Positions 11,136 through 21,186 of a DNA stretch of 64,000 nucleotides are shown here, one piece after another. Location: assembly GCF_013522825.1 (NCBI RefSeq), contig NZ_JAAMQZ010000004.1, forward strand, positions 1 to 64,000, read 5' to 3'. Position 1 is the first letter of the stretch. Each line of letters begins with the position of its first letter. The position numbers and the translations under genes are program-made. This stretch comes from Stutzerimonas stutzeri. Its GTDB lineage: Bacteria; Pseudomonadota; Gammaproteobacteria; Pseudomonadales; Pseudomonadaceae. The notes under the pieces were generated by a model. It searched no databases and was not told the origin of the DNA. It was given only the letters and a program-made list of their open reading frames with translations.

Positions 11136-11858
11136 CTATCTCGGGATGCTGACGAGGCTCAGCAGATAATTCTCGAACTGTACGAACTGCCCCTCCAGTT
11201 CGGTGCCGCTTTTCCACTCTTGCGAAAGGTCATTCAACAGACGCAGGCGTGCATGGCCGCTGCTGTCGTGGTGGAGCAACTCGGCTTCCTGGAAATAGAA
11301 GCGCTTGTGCACCAGGGGATAGAGCGCCTTGAACAGGCTTTCCTTGATCGAGAAGGTCAGGGTCACCCGCAGCGCACGCTGCGTGTCATCCAGCGCGGCG
11401 TAGCCTTCCTGCTCGCGGGGGGTGAGGATTTCGCCGACCAGGCGGTCGGCGCGTGCCACCGGCAGCAGCCTTTCCACATCCAGCCCCAGCCCGCGCCACT
11501 GCTCGCTGGGCGCCGCCACCGCCGCCGCCCAGCCGGCACCGTGGGTGATGGAGCCGACCACGCCTGTGGGCCAGCAGGGCGCGCGGTCTTCGCCAATGGC
11601 GGGTATGCCCGCTACGCCGGTGACCCTGCGCAGCGCTTCATGGGCGCAGAGGCGTCCGGCGAGAAATTCGGCCTGGCGCTTGCTCACCGCGTCCGGCATT
11701 GGAATGTCCCAGCGGCTGAAATCCTCGGCCTCCAGCAGGCTTGGGTCGAAACGGGTGCTGAGCAACCGCACGCCGGGCAGGGCGCGTGGCAGGGGCCAGT
11801 GGTCGAGCAGCGGCGAGCAGCAGGCGGGATGGGACGGTTGAGGGCTCATCGGGCTCAT
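11136..11858 (-). CDS. pcpS: 4'-phosphopantetheinyl transferase (PcpS/EntD type)
   Basis: Activates acyl- and peptidyl-carrier proteins by transferring 4'-phosphopantetheine from CoA to a Ser. 240 residues. Diagnostic motifs: GVVGSITHG in the N-terminal half, GLDVE with the magnesium-binding Asp/Glu, and FSIKESLFKALYP, the family's catalytic K-E-S-x-x-K signature. In Pseudomonas a single such enzyme serves fatty-acid and siderophore carrier proteins. The start at 11858 gives an ATGA overlap with the upstream LysR gene; a second ATG three codons in (11849) is an alternative. The open frame extends further upstream, but that part is out-of-frame LysR sequence. Confidence 0.92.
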   Translation of the reverse strand: MSPMSPQPSHPACCSPLLDHWPLPRALPGVRLLSTRFDPSLLEAEDFSRWDIPMPDAVSKRQAEFLAGRLCAHEALRRVTGVAGIPAIGEDRAPCWPTGVVGSITHGAGWAAAVAAPSEQWRGLGLDVERLLPVARADRLVGEILTPREQEGYAALDDTQRALRVTLTFSIKESLFKALYPLVHKRFYFQEAELLHHDSSGHARLRLLNDLSQEWKSGTELEGQFVQFENYLLSLVSIPR

Positions 11859-12775
11859 GTCTCCGAGGCCACGGCGGCTTCGTCGGGGCGGGCGAGGATC
11901 TTCGGGGCGGCTGCGAGAATCTGTCGCGAGAGGTTTTCCATTCTGGGTGATTGCACCTTCCAGGTGTGCCAGTACAGCGAGATGTCCAGCGGCGCAGCGC
12001 CGGCCAGATCGACCAGGGTGCCCTGGGCCAGGGCCTCGTGCAGCAGCAGTTCCGGCACCATGCCGTAACCCAGGCCAAAGCGGATGGCATTGAAGCGCGC
12101 TTCGGTGCCGGGCACGTAGTGGCAGGGATAGGCGCCTTCCGGCAGGCCCAGCTGGCGCAGCAGGAAGGATGAGGTGAGGCGGTCCTTGCGGGTATAGGCG
12201 ACCACCGGGGCCTTGCGCGCCGCGTTGCGGGTCAGGCCAGTGGCGAAGTACTGCTGGCGAAATTCGCTTGAGGCCACCAGGCGATAGCGCATGCTGCCCA
12301 GCGGGCTTGCGCTGCAGCCACGCATGGGTTTGGGTTCGGTGCTGATGCAGCCGATGGCCAGGCCGGTTTCCAGCAGGCTGTAGGTGTGGTCCTGGTCTTC
12401 GACGGTCAGGTCGAGCAGCACGCGCTCGCGCATCAGCACCTCGGCCAGGGCCGGGAAGAACCAAGTACCGAGGCTGTCGGCATTCAGCGCTGCGACCACC
12501 ACCAGCGGTGCGTCGCTGCGCTCGGCCAGGTCGGCCAGCAGATCGGCTTCCAGCAGGGTGGCGCGCTTGAGGTATTGCAGCAGCCGCTGGCCGATCTCGG
12601 TCGGGCGACAGGGACGGCTGCGTACCACCAGGGCGTTGCCCAGGGTGCTTTCCAGGGCGCGCACGCGCTGCGAAATCGCCGGTGGCGTCAGGTGCAGGTG
12701 CACAGCGGCCTGCTCGAAGCTGCCAGTCCTGATGACGGCGCGGAAGGCCTCGGTCTGTCGGGGGTCGAGATGCAC
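11855..12775 (-). CDS. LysR-family regulator, ArgP/IciA-like
   Basis: 306 residues with an N-terminal winged helix-turn-helix (residues about 5-62: GSFEQAAVHLHLTPPAISQRV) and a C-terminal effector-binding domain. It starts at GTG 12775 and overlaps the downstream phosphopantetheinyl transferase start by 4 bp. The pattern resembles ArgP-type regulators, which usually control basic amino-acid exporters. Here the divergent neighbour is instead a TRIC-family membrane channel, with a dyad operator candidate between them. Effector unknown. Confidence 0.88.
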   Translation of the reverse strand: MHLDPRQTEAFRAVIRTGSFEQAAVHLHLTPPAISQRVRALESTLGNALVVRSRPCRPTEIGQRLLQYLKRATLLEADLLADLAERSDAPLVVVAALNADSLGTWFFPALAEVLMRERVLLDLTVEDQDHTYSLLETGLAIGCISTEPKPMRGCSASPLGSMRYRLVASSEFRQQYFATGLTRNAARKAPVVAYTRKDRLTSSFLLRQLGLPEGAYPCHYVPGTEARFNAIRFGLGYGMVPELLLHEALAQGTLVDLAGAAPLDISLYWHTWKVQSPRMENLSRQILAAAPKILARPDEAAVASET

Positions 12776-12791
12776 GGCGCGCTGCTCCGGT

Positions 12792-12824
12792 TAAGTAAAT
12801 ATTTGTATTGCCTAAATTTGCTTA
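12792..12824. promoter_or_regulatory. Candidate LysR operator in the divergent promoter
   Basis: An AT-rich dyad: TAAGTAAAT at 12792-12800 and ATTTGCTTA at 12816-12824, 9-bp arms with one mismatch, in the gap between the divergent LysR and TRIC genes. LysR-type regulators bind such dyads next to their own promoter. It is one of the few AT-rich patches in this GC-rich stretch, so it also contains the likely promoter elements. Confidence 0.6.
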
Positions 12825-12894
12825 GCTACAACAGTTCAGGCGCAGTGTGCCTCATAATCGCGCCGCCTTTCACCCTGCCCGCTCTGGAGTTGCC

Positions 12895-13521
12895 GTGACC
12901 CTGTTGCACACTATCTATCTGATCGCGATCACGGCCGAGGCCATGTCCGGGGCCATCATGGGCATGCGGCGCGGTATGGACCTGTTCGGCATCTGCCTGT
13001 TGGGCACCGTCACCGCGCTTGGCGGCGGCACGGCGCGTGACGTGTTGCTCGGGCACTATCCGGTGGGCTGGATCGCCAATCCCGAGTACCTCAGCTTCAC
13101 CATCGGCGCGGCCATCGTCACCGCCATGATCGCGCGGCATATGCATCACCTGCGTCAGGTGTTTCTGCTGGTCGATGGCCTGGGGCTGGTGGCTTTCACG
13201 GTCATCGGCTGCGGCGTGGCGATGGAAATGGAGGCGCACCCGTCCATCGTGGTGCTGGCCGGGGTGATCACCGGTATCTTCGGCGGTCTGCTGCGCGACA
13301 TCCTCTGCAATCAGGTGCCGCTGGTGCTGCAGCGCGAACTCTATGCCACGGTGGCGCTGTTCACTGGCGTGTTCTACGTGGGCATGCTCTGGCTGGAGGT
13401 CAACAGCTCGGTCGCGACATTACTGGCCTTGGGCAGCGGTTTCCTGTTCCGCGTGCTGGCCATGAGTTTTGGCTGGAAACTGCCGGACTTCAACGGCAAG
13501 GACATTCGCGGCCTGGACTGA
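12895..13521 (+). CDS. TRIC/YadS-family (UPF0126) membrane channel protein
   Basis: 208 residues, about seven hydrophobic helices, with the internal duplication characteristic of the trimeric intracellular cation channel fold: GGGTARD in the first half and GGLLRD in the second. Bacterial members are inner-membrane proteins implicated in monovalent-cation or small-solute flux. The start at GTG 12895 is preferred because TGGAG lies 5-9 bases before it and the protein then has normal family length; an in-frame GTG at 12847 lacks this. Divergent from the LysR gene, so possibly its target. Confidence 0.85.
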   Translation: MTLLHTIYLIAITAEAMSGAIMGMRRGMDLFGICLLGTVTALGGGTARDVLLGHYPVGWIANPEYLSFTIGAAIVTAMIARHMHHLRQVFLLVDGLGLVAFTVIGCGVAMEMEAHPSIVVLAGVITGIFGGLLRDILCNQVPLVLQRELYATVALFTGVFYVGMLWLEVNSSVATLLALGSGFLFRVLAMSFGWKLPDFNGKDIRGLD

Positions 13522-13615
13522 TTCAGCTGACTCCAGCCGTTCGGTCAGGTGACAGGGCAGATTCCCCTTCGTCGAGCCGCTACACTGCCAAGCTGGCAAT
13601 CATGGGAATGGATCC

Positions 13616-16369
13616 ATGCTCAAGGACCTGGGAATAAAGAGTCGTGTAGTGCTGCTGACGTTGCTGCCGGGGACCGCGCTGGCGCTGGTGCTCGGGGCGT
13701 ATTTCTCCTGGATGCAGCTGAGCGAGATGCGTCACCAGCTCGATGAACGCGGCCAGCTGATTGCCACGCAGCTGGCACCGCTGGCCGCGCCGGCCATGGC
13801 GCAGGGCTATGGTCGGCGCCTGCAGCGTATTCTCAACCAGGTGCTCGACCAGCCGGATGTGCGTGCGGTAACGGTGCTTGGTATCGAGCGCAACCTGCTC
13901 GCCCACGCCGGGCCGAACATGGTCACGCCCTCGCCGCCAGCCGACCCCGAAGCCCTGACCCAGGTCAGCAGCCTCGACACCACACGTATTCTGCTGCCGA
14001 TACTGGGCAAGCATCTGAACCTTGCCGGGGACACCCAGAACAGCGATTTGCGACAGATTGGCTGGCTGGAGCTGGAGTTGTCGCACGAGGGTACGCTGTT
14101 GCGTGGCTACCGCAGCATGTTCACCAGCCTGCTGCTGATCGGCGCCGGGCTGGTCATTACCGCAATGCTGGCGCTACGCATGAGCACCGCCATCAGCAAG
14201 CCGCTGCATCGGGTCAAGGTGGCCGTGGCGCAACTTCGGGACGGCCATCTTGAAACCCGCCTGCCGGCATTGGGCAGTCACGAGATGGACGAGCTGGCCG
14301 CCGGCATCAACCGCATGGCCGAGGCCCTGCTCAGCGCTCGCGAGGAATTGCAGCAGAGCATCGATCAGGCCACCGAGGATGTACGGCAGAACCTGGAAAC
14401 CATTGAAATCCAGAACATCGAACTCGATCTGGCGCGCAAGGAAGCCCTGGAGGCGAGCCGGATCAAGTCCGAGTTCCTCGCCAACATGAGCCACGAAATC
14501 CGCACGCCGCTCAACGGCATACTCGGCTTCACTCATCTGTTGCAAAAAAGCGACCTGACGCCGCGTCAGCAGGATTACCTGGCGACCATCGAACAGTCCG
14601 CCGACAGCCTGCTGGGCATCATCAACGAGATTCTCGACTTCTCCAAGATCGAAGCCGGCAAGCTGATACTGGAAAACATACCCTTCAATCTGCGCGACCT
14701 GATCGAGGAAACCCTGACCATCCTCGGCCCGGCGGCGCATGCCAAGCAGCTGGAACTGGTCAGCCTGGTCTATCGCGACACGCCGCTGTCGCTGGTGGGC
14801 GATCCGCAGCGGCTCAAGCAGATATTGACCAACCTGGTCAGCAATGCCATCAAGTTCACCAATGAAGGCACCATCGTGGTTCGCGCCATGGTCGAGGACG
14901 AGCGTGCGGATCGTGCGCAATTGCGCATCAGCGTGCAGGACACCGGCATCGGTTTGACCGATCAGGACCTGCGGGCGCTGTTCCAGGCCTTCAGCCAGGC
15001 GGACAACTCGCTGTCGCGCCAGCCGGGCGGTACCGGCCTGGGGCTGGTGATTTCCAAGCGCCTGGTGGAACAGATGGGTGGTGAGATCGGGGTCGACAGC
15101 ATTCCTGATGAGGGCTCCGAATTCTGGATCAGCCTGAGCCTGCCCAGAGCTCACGACGATATTGAAGACTTGCCGCGTCCGGCCCTGCTGGGGCGTCGGG
15201 TCGCGCTGCTCGAACAGCACCCGCTGGCCCGCGAGGCGCTGCGGCACCAGCTGGAAAGCTGTGGCCTGAAAGTGCTGCCGTTCGACAGTCTGGATCAGTT
15301 GCAGGAAGCGGTAGCCGCGCAGCGAGCAGGCGAACAGCCGGTCGAAGCTGCCGTGCTTGGCGTGACCGGTCGCGAAATTGCGCCTGCGCAACTGCGTCAG
15401 CGCCTGTGGGAGTTCGAAGGGCTCGGCTGCAAGTGCATCGTGCTATGCCCGACCAGCGAGCAGGCGCAGTTTCATGAAGCGCTGCCCGAATCCCACACCC
15501 ATGCCCAGTTGCAGGGCAAGCCTGCCTGCACGCGCAAACTGCAGCGGATACTGCTCGATCTGTTGCATCCGCAGCAGGGCTTGGTCGAATCTCCGCTGGT
15601 GAGTACAAGCCGTCCGCCACGGGTACTCTGTGTCGACGACAACCCCGCCAATCTGCTGCTGCTGGAAACCCTGCTGATCCATATGGGTGGTGAGGCTGAG
15701 GCGGTGAGCAGTGGGCAGGAAGCGCTTGAGGCCGTCAGGCGCAAAACCTTCGACATGGTGTTCATGGATATGCAGATGCCTGGCATGGACGGTCGTCAGG
15801 CCACCGAGGCGATCCGCCAATGGGAGGCCGATAGCGGTCAACCGCCCCTTCCGGTTGTTGCGCTCACCGCACACGCGCTGTCCAGCGAGAAGCGTTCGCT
15901 GCTGCAGAGCGGACTGGATGACTATCTGACCAAGCCGATCAGCGAACGGCAGCTGGCGCAGGTGGTGCTGAAGTGGACCGGCTTGCCATTGCCTCGCAGC
16001 GTTGGTGTTGCGCCTGTCGAGCAGGCACCACCCGAAAACAACCTCAAGGTGCTGGATACAGAAGAGGGTTTGCGCCTGGCGGCGGGCAAGCCTGATCTGG
16101 CGGCAGAAATGATCAGCATGCTGCTGGCTTCTCTGGAGAGTGATCGTCTGTCCATCCGTGAGGCGCGGCTAGGGGATGACCGCCAGGCATTGATCGACCG
16201 TGTGCATCGGCTGCATGGTGCTACGCGCTATTGCGGAGTTCCGCAGCTGCGTGCGGCTTGCGAGCGCAGCGAGATCCTGCTCAAGCAGGATCACCCCAAC
16301 GCCGCCCACGCCCTGGATGAACTGGATATGGCCATTGACCGACTGCAGCAGGAAACCCGGATCGCCTAG
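13616..16369 (+). CDS. gacS: Hybrid sensor histidine kinase GacS
   Basis: 917 residues with GacS/BarA architecture. Transmembrane helix at about 12-32, a periplasmic domain, a second helix at about 168-188, HAMP, a histidine kinase core with His293 ([12 protein letters not shown]), an ATPase domain (SNAIKF, GGTGLGL), a degenerate receiver-like segment at about 525-650, a receiver with phosphoacceptor Asp718 ([12 protein letters not shown]), and a C-terminal Hpt with His867 (HRLHGAT). It should phosphorylate GacA and so drive Rsm small-RNA control of secondary metabolism and lifestyle. gacA and rsm RNAs are not in this window. All phosphorelay residues are intact. Confidence 0.95.
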   Translation: MLKDLGIKSRVVLLTLLPGTALALVLGAYFSWMQLSEMRHQLDERGQLIATQLAPLAAPAMAQGYGRRLQRILNQVLDQPDVRAVTVLGIERNLLAHAGPNMVTPSPPADPEALTQVSSLDTTRILLPILGKHLNLAGDTQNSDLRQIGWLELELSHEGTLLRGYRSMFTSLLLIGAGLVITAMLALRMSTAISKPLHRVKVAVAQLRDGHLETRLPALGSHEMDELAAGINRMAEALLSAREELQQSIDQATEDVRQNLETIEIQNIELDLARKEALEASRIKSEFLANMSHEIRTPLNGILGFTHLLQKSDLTPRQQDYLATIEQSADSLLGIINEILDFSKIEAGKLILENIPFNLRDLIEETLTILGPAAHAKQLELVSLVYRDTPLSLVGDPQRLKQILTNLVSNAIKFTNEGTIVVRAMVEDERADRAQLRISVQDTGIGLTDQDLRALFQAFSQADNSLSRQPGGTGLGLVISKRLVEQMGGEIGVDSIPDEGSEFWISLSLPRAHDDIEDLPRPALLGRRVALLEQHPLAREALRHQLESCGLKVLPFDSLDQLQEAVAAQRAGEQPVEAAVLGVTGREIAPAQLRQRLWEFEGLGCKCIVLCPTSEQAQFHEALPESHTHAQLQGKPACTRKLQRILLDLLHPQQGLVESPLVSTSRPPRVLCVDDNPANLLLLETLLIHMGGEAEAVSSGQEALEAVRRKTFDMVFMDMQMPGMDGRQATEAIRQWEADSGQPPLPVVALTAHALSSEKRSLLQSGLDDYLTKPISERQLAQVVLKWTGLPLPRSVGVAPVEQAPPENNLKVLDTEEGLRLAAGKPDLAAEMISMLLASLESDRLSIREARLGDDRQALIDRVHRLHGATRYCGVPQLRAACERSEILLKQDHPNAAHALDELDMAIDRLQQETRIA

Positions 16370-16440
16370 CGCTCAACACGGCATGGGCTGTTCAATCGGG
16401 CGCGGACCTTGGCCCAACCTCCATTCGCGGCTTCAGGGCC

Positions 16441-16633
16441 GTAGGTCGGTCACGCTTCACCGACCCGACAGGTGGGGCCGAGGTGATTCGCCGGATTACG
16501 CCTCGCTTTGTCGGATTAGGCCTTTTGAAACCCGGATTACGCCTTCGGCTAATCCAGGCTACGGTCTGTCTCCCCACACGTAAGGTGATCCCGGACGTAG
16601 TTCGTAGGTCGGGTTACGCTTCACCAACCCGAC
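16441..16633. repeat. Palindromic GTAGGTCGG repeats (family C)
   Basis: Two near-identical hairpins of the form GTAGGTCGG(G/T)..ACGCTTCACC.ACCCGAC occur at 16441-16469 and 16604-16632. Between them are degenerate CGGATTACGCC / GGCTAATCC arms (about 16485-16562). Related copies occur at 48108-48137 and 55650-55797. They occupy the convergent gap between gacS and the ggt gene; no gene was seen in it. Confidence 0.75.
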
Positions 16634-16640
16634 GAGCGGG

Positions 16641-18437
16641 CTATTCCCCCATCACCACGCCTTCGCGGCGTGGGTCGGCGCCGCCGAACCAGCCGCTTTC
16701 CGTGCGCTGGATGGCTTGCAGACCACTGGTCAATGGCGTTTCCGTGACCTTGTGACCGCGTGCTTCAAGCGATTTGACGGTGCTTGCCGGAAAACGACCG
16801 GCCTCCAGCACCGTCGGCCCGTTGAAGCTGCCGAAGTTCGGCAGGTCGATTGCCCGCTGTGCATCCAGCCCCCAGCCATACAGGCCCAGCAGCGTTTTGG
16901 CGGTGAAGTGGATGATCGCCGAGCCGCCGGGTGAACCCACGCTGGCCAGTAGTCGATTATCCTCGGCATCGAAGACCAGCGTCGGGTTCATGCTTGAACG
17001 CGGGCGCTTGTTCGCTTCGACGCGGTTGGCCACGGGCCGGCCTTCGGCATCACGCGGGATGAAGGCGAAATCGGTGAGTTCGTTGTTCAGCAGATAGCCG
17101 CCCGGCAGGCCGGTGCCGCCGTCGTTGAGCAGGCGCGAGCCGAAGGCCTGCTCGATGCTGGCGGTCATCGCCAGCGCATTGCCTTGCGCATCGACGATAC
17201 TGATATGGCTGGTGCCGTACTCGGGCTGTTCGGGTTGCGCGGCGAACGCGATGGGCATCGATCCCGGCTTGCCGGCTTTGGCCGTTTTCATGCTGCGTTC
17301 GCCGATCAGGGCGGCGCGTTGTTGCAGATAGCCGGGTGCGAGCAGGCTGTTCCAGTCACCGCCGGGAGGCGGCACGAAATCCGGGTCGGCCAGGTACTGC
17401 GCGCGGTCGGCATAGGCCAGGCGCGCCGCCTCGGTGTAGCGATGCAGAAAGTCGGCGGATGGCACGCCCTGGTTCAGCGCCGGCAGCGGCGAGAAGTGCT
17501 CCAGCATTCCCAGAATCTGCATCTGGGTGATATGCCCGGAGGAGGGTGGCGGGAAACCGCAGACCCGGTAACGCTGTTGCCAGAGGGTGCAGATGGCGTC
17601 GAGCTGGCGCGGCTCATAGCTGTGCAGATCGCTAAGGGAAAGATGTCCCGGATTGCTTGGATGCTGGCTCACCTGGTCGATCAGCGCTTCGGCGTTGCGT
17701 CCCCCATAGAAGGCTGCGCTGCCTTGCTCGGCAATATCGCGCAGCAGTGCGGCGAGGGCGGGATTGCGCAGGCGGTGACCAACCGGCCATGGCGAGCCAT
17801 CCGCCTGATAGTAGAAGGTGGCGGCCTGCGGGTTGTCGCGCAGTGCCGGGTCCCGTGCGAGCAGGGTGTGCAGGCGCGGACTGATTTCGAAACCGTTTTC
17901 GGCCAGACCGATGGCGCCCTGGAACAGGTCTTTCCAGGGCAGCCGGCCATGTTCCTTGTGGGCCAGTTCAAGCATCTTCAGAACGCCGGGGGTCCCCACC
18001 GAGCGGCCACCCGCCACAGCCTGGAGAAAGCCCATTGGTGTGCCGTCGGCTTTCAGGAACAGATTTTCATCAACGCTTGCCGGTGCCGTTTCGCGGCCAT
18101 CGAAGGCGGCTACCCGCTTGCCATCCCAGTGCAACAGGTAGGCACCGCCGCCAATGCCGCTCGATTGCGGCTCGACCAGGGTCAGCACCATCTGCACGGC
18201 GATGGCAGCGTCCAGGGCACTGCCGCCGGCCTTGAGGATCTCATAACCGGCTTCGGTGGCCAGCGGGTTGGCGGCGGCCACGGCAAAACGTTCGACGGCC
18301 CAGCCGGGCTTGGCGCTATGGCCGCTGGCGGCTTCGGGGGCAATCCGTGCCGTTTCAGAGAGGTGTTCAGGGGCATGGCAGGCGCTTACGGCCATCAACA
18401 GCAGGCTTGAAAGAAGAGCGATGCGTGGGTTGCGCAT
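16641..18437 (-). CDS. ggt: Gamma-glutamyltranspeptidase, predicted lipoprotein
   Basis: 598 residues. Hydrolyses or transfers gamma-glutamyl groups, e.g. from glutathione, in the periplasm. The N-terminus has a short signal sequence and the lipobox AVSAC, so Cys20 is probably lipidated. The proenzyme motif EYGTSHIS places the autocatalytic nucleophile at Thr409, separating large and small subunits. GSRLLNDGGTG and downstream LPNFG-type segments complete the substrate pocket. It lies between gacS and cysM, convergent with gacS; I recall this gene elsewhere in P. aeruginosa, so the block may have been rearranged here. Confidence 0.93.
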   Translation of the reverse strand: MRNPRIALLSSLLLMAVSACHAPEHLSETARIAPEAASGHSAKPGWAVERFAVAAANPLATEAGYEILKAGGSALDAAIAVQMVLTLVEPQSSGIGGGAYLLHWDGKRVAAFDGRETAPASVDENLFLKADGTPMGFLQAVAGGRSVGTPGVLKMLELAHKEHGRLPWKDLFQGAIGLAENGFEISPRLHTLLARDPALRDNPQAATFYYQADGSPWPVGHRLRNPALAALLRDIAEQGSAAFYGGRNAEALIDQVSQHPSNPGHLSLSDLHSYEPRQLDAICTLWQQRYRVCGFPPPSSGHITQMQILGMLEHFSPLPALNQGVPSADFLHRYTEAARLAYADRAQYLADPDFVPPPGGDWNSLLAPGYLQQRAALIGERSMKTAKAGKPGSMPIAFAAQPEQPEYGTSHISIVDAQGNALAMTASIEQAFGSRLLNDGGTGLPGGYLLNNELTDFAFIPRDAEGRPVANRVEANKRPRSSMNPTLVFDAEDNRLLASVGSPGGSAIIHFTAKTLLGLYGWGLDAQRAIDLPNFGSFNGPTVLEAGRFPASTVKSLEARGHKVTETPLTSGLQAIQRTESGWFGGADPRREGVVMGE

Positions 18438-18555
18438 GGAGAGTTACCTGCTGGCGGAAAGGTTAGCCGACAGCTTACAGAAAAGGCGCCGGATGGATCG
18501 TTCCCAGGCATGGGAGCCACAGGACAATCGCGCTATGTGCTCAAAGAGCCGAAAA

Positions 18556-18640
18556 CAGCGCTGGAAAGCTGGAGGCTGAACGACAAGCGACCCAGGTTCG
18601 AGCGCACATGGCGTTTTCCGTCCAGCCTCCAGCGCTTTTA
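18556..18640. repeat. CTGGAGGCTGAACG inverted repeat (family D)
   Basis: Left arm AGCGCTGGAAAGCTGGAGGCTGAACG-like, right arm CGTCCAGCCTCCAGCGCT-like, about 85 bp in all. Further AGCTTGTCGCT-type sequence follows to about 18712. It sits in the 343-bp gap between ggt and cysM, which also must hold both promoters; no gene is apparent there. Relatives are at 23442, 32260 and 42328. Confidence 0.7.
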
Positions 18641-18780
18641 TCGAACGACCATCGCAGATGACGCCATAGCGCGATCACGCTTGTCGCTTTCAGCTTGTCG
18701 CTGTTTTAAAGCGATCTGCCCGTCATCGGTCGATGCCGGTATCATGTGCGCCTTTTCACGCCGTGCGGTTCTACCACGCC

Positions 18781-19683
18781 ATGACTATTCAGTACCCGAC
18801 CATTGCCGATTGCGTCGGCAACACTCCGCTGGTTCGCCTGCAACGCCTGCCCGGTGAAACCAGCAACACCCTGCTGGTCAAGCTCGAAGGCAACAATCCG
18901 GCTGGCTCTGTGAAGGACCGTCCGGCACTGTCGATGATCGCCCGCGCCGAGGCGCGTGGCGACATCAAACCCGGCGACACCCTGATCGAGGCCACCTCCG
19001 GCAATACCGGCATCGCCCTGGCCATGGCGGCGGCGATCAAGGGCTACAAATTCATCCTGATCATGCCGGACAACTCCAGCGCCGAGCGCAAGGCGGCGAT
19101 GACCGCCTATGGCGCCGAGCTGATTCTGGTGAGCAAGGAAGAGGGCATGGAAGGCGCCCGCGATCTGGCGCTGAAGATGCAGGCCGAAGGCCGTGGCAAG
19201 GTGCTCGACCAGTTCGCCAACGGCGATAACCCCGAGGCGCATTACAGCAGCACCGGTCCCGAACTCTGGCAGCAGACCGGCGGCGGCATCACCCATTTCG
19301 TCAGTTCCATGGGCACCACCGGCACCATCATGGGCGTGTCGCGCTACCTCAAGGAGCAGAACCCGCAGGTGCAGATCATCGGCCTGCAGCCGATGGAGGG
19401 CGCGGCGATTCCGGGCATTCGCCGCTGGCCGCAGGAATACCTGCCGAAGATCTACCAGGCCGAGCGCGTGGACCGTGTCGTCGATATGTCCCAAGCCGAG
19501 GCCGAGCAGGTGATGCGCCGTCTGGCGCGCGAGGAAGGCATTTTCTGCGGGGTGTCCTCGGGTGGCGCGGTAGCGGCTGCGCTACGCCTGTCGCAAGAAG
19601 TCGAGAACGCAGTGATCGTCGCCATCATCTGCGACCGGGGCGACCGTTACCTGTCGACCGGCGTCTACGACGAGCCCAAATGA
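18781..19683 (+). CDS. cysM: Cysteine synthase B
   Basis: PLP-dependent O-acetylserine (thiol) lyase, final step of cysteine synthesis; the B isozyme can also use thiosulfate. 300 residues. Lys45 (GSVKDRPAL) forms the Schiff base and TSGNTGIAL binds phosphate/substrate. The start at 18781 (MTIQYP) is chosen by homology; the in-frame start at 18733 adds 16 residues with no family match. No strong ribosome site is visible. First gene of a cysM-rlmD-relA-mazG run that I recall from P. aeruginosa. Confidence 0.95.
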   Translation: MTIQYPTIADCVGNTPLVRLQRLPGETSNTLLVKLEGNNPAGSVKDRPALSMIARAEARGDIKPGDTLIEATSGNTGIALAMAAAIKGYKFILIMPDNSSAERKAAMTAYGAELILVSKEEGMEGARDLALKMQAEGRGKVLDQFANGDNPEAHYSSTGPELWQQTGGGITHFVSSMGTTGTIMGVSRYLKEQNPQVQIIGLQPMEGAAIPGIRRWPQEYLPKIYQAERVDRVVDMSQAEAEQVMRRLAREEGIFCGVSSGGAVAAALRLSQEVENAVIVAIICDRGDRYLSTGVYDEPK

Positions 19684-19729
19684 GCGGCGCCGTTTTGAAT
19701 CATGCAAGCCTGATCGGCTGGAGCAACTG

Positions 19730-21085
19730 ATGGCCCGACACGGTGGCGGCTTGCGCTTCCAGCCCAGCGGCGGCGAGAAGAAACCGCAGGTCCCGGTGGG
19801 CAAGAAACAGCGCCTGAGCGTCGAGCGCCTGGCCAACGACGGACGCGGTATCGCCTTTGTCGAGGGCCGGACCTGGTTCGTCGAGGGGGCTTTGCCCGGC
19901 GAAAACGTCGAGGCGCGGGTGCTGGCGACACGCAGCAAGGTGGTCGAGGCGCGCAGCGAGCGAGTGCTGACCGCCAGCGAGCAGCGCCGTGCCGAGCCTT
20001 GTGCCCATGCGCGAACCTGCGGCGGCTGCAGCCTGCAGCATCTGTCGGCCAGCGATCAGCTGACGCTCAAGCAGCGCAGCCTCGCCGATCAGTTGTCACG
20101 TCAGGCGGGAATCGAACCGAAGGTCTGGGCGCCCGCGCTGAGCGGTCCCGAGTTTGGCTATCGCCGGCGAGCGCGGCTGGCGGTGCGCTGGAATGCCGGT
20201 TTGCGGCGGCTGGACGTGGGATTTCGTGCCGCTGCCAGTCAGGATATCGTTTCGATCCACGAATGCCTTGTACTGGTACAACCCTTGCAAACACTGTTGC
20301 CGGCGTTGCTGGCGACCCTGCATGCTCTGGACAAGCCCCAGGTGCTGGGCCATGTGGAGTTGTTCAGCGGCTTCGCCGATGCTGTACTGGTTCGCCACAC
20401 GGCGGCGCTGGCGCAGGCGGATCTGCAACGGCTGACGGATTTTGCACGGGAGCAGGGCGTTCAGCTCTGGCTACAGGGCGAAGGCCCGCCGCAACCGCTG
20501 GAAGCGGACCATGCGCTGGGCTATCGCTTGCCCGCATGGGACGTGCAGCTGGACTGGCGTCCGGGCGATTTTGTCCAGGTCAATGCGCCGGTGAACGAGG
20601 CGATGATCGCTCAGGCGCTGGACTGGCTGGCAGCCGAAGCCGGTGAGCGCGTGCTGGATCTGTTCTGCGGGCTGGGCAATTTCGCTCTGCCGCTGGCGCG
20701 CAACGGCGCCGAAGTGGTGGCGGTCGAAGGTGTGCAGGACATGGTCGAGCGCGCCCGCACCAATGCGGTGCGCAACGGCCTGGAGAAGGCGCACTTTTAT
20801 CAGGCGGATCTGTCGAAGCCGCTGGCGGAAGCCGAATGGGCAACGGGCGGGTTTGCCGCGGTACTGCTGGACCCGCCGCGTGACGGTGCGTTCGAGCTGG
20901 TCAGGCAGATATCTACTTTAGGTGCACGGCGTGTGGTCTATGTTTCGTGCAATCCTGCGACGCTGGCGCGGGATGCGGCGGAGCTGGTCCGTCAGGGGTA
21001 TCGACTGGAACGGGCCGGGGTATTGGACATGTTTCCGCAAACGGCGCATGTCGAGGCGATGGCGCTTTTCGTGCGATCCGCGTAG
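19730..21085 (+). CDS. rlmD: 23S rRNA (uracil-1939-C5)-methyltransferase
   Basis: 451 residues. SAM-dependent enzyme making m5U1939 in 23S rRNA. An N-terminal TRAM RNA-binding domain at about 25-85; iron-sulfur cluster cysteines Cys91, Cys97, Cys100 and probably Cys179; the SAM-binding motif [16 protein letters not shown]; and the catalytic Cys407 in [13 protein letters not shown] sits 7-11 bases before the ATG. 46 bp after cysM on the same strand. Confidence 0.95.
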   Translation: MARHGGGLRFQPSGGEKKPQVPVGKKQRLSVERLANDGRGIAFVEGRTWFVEGALPGENVEARVLATRSKVVEARSERVLTASEQRRAEPCAHARTCGGCSLQHLSASDQLTLKQRSLADQLSRQAGIEPKVWAPALSGPEFGYRRRARLAVRWNAGLRRLDVGFRAAASQDIVSIHECLVLVQPLQTLLPALLATLHALDKPQVLGHVELFSGFADAVLVRHTAALAQADLQRLTDFAREQGVQLWLQGEGPPQPLEADHALGYRLPAWDVQLDWRPGDFVQVNAPVNEAMIAQALDWLAAEAGERVLDLFCGLGNFALPLARNGAEVVAVEGVQDMVERARTNAVRNGLEKAHFYQADLSKPLAEAEWATGGFAAVLLDPPRDGAFELVRQISTLGARRVVYVSCNPATLARDAAELVRQGYRLERAGVLDMFPQTAHVEAMALFVRSA

Positions 21086-21186
21086 CGGGTATTTTCCGGC
21101 AGGCGAACGGCCTGCCAGTTCAACCGACCGATTCCTAGAAAGTCGGCGTATTCGACGCAGATACTGCGTAGAGGGAAGGTAAACAG

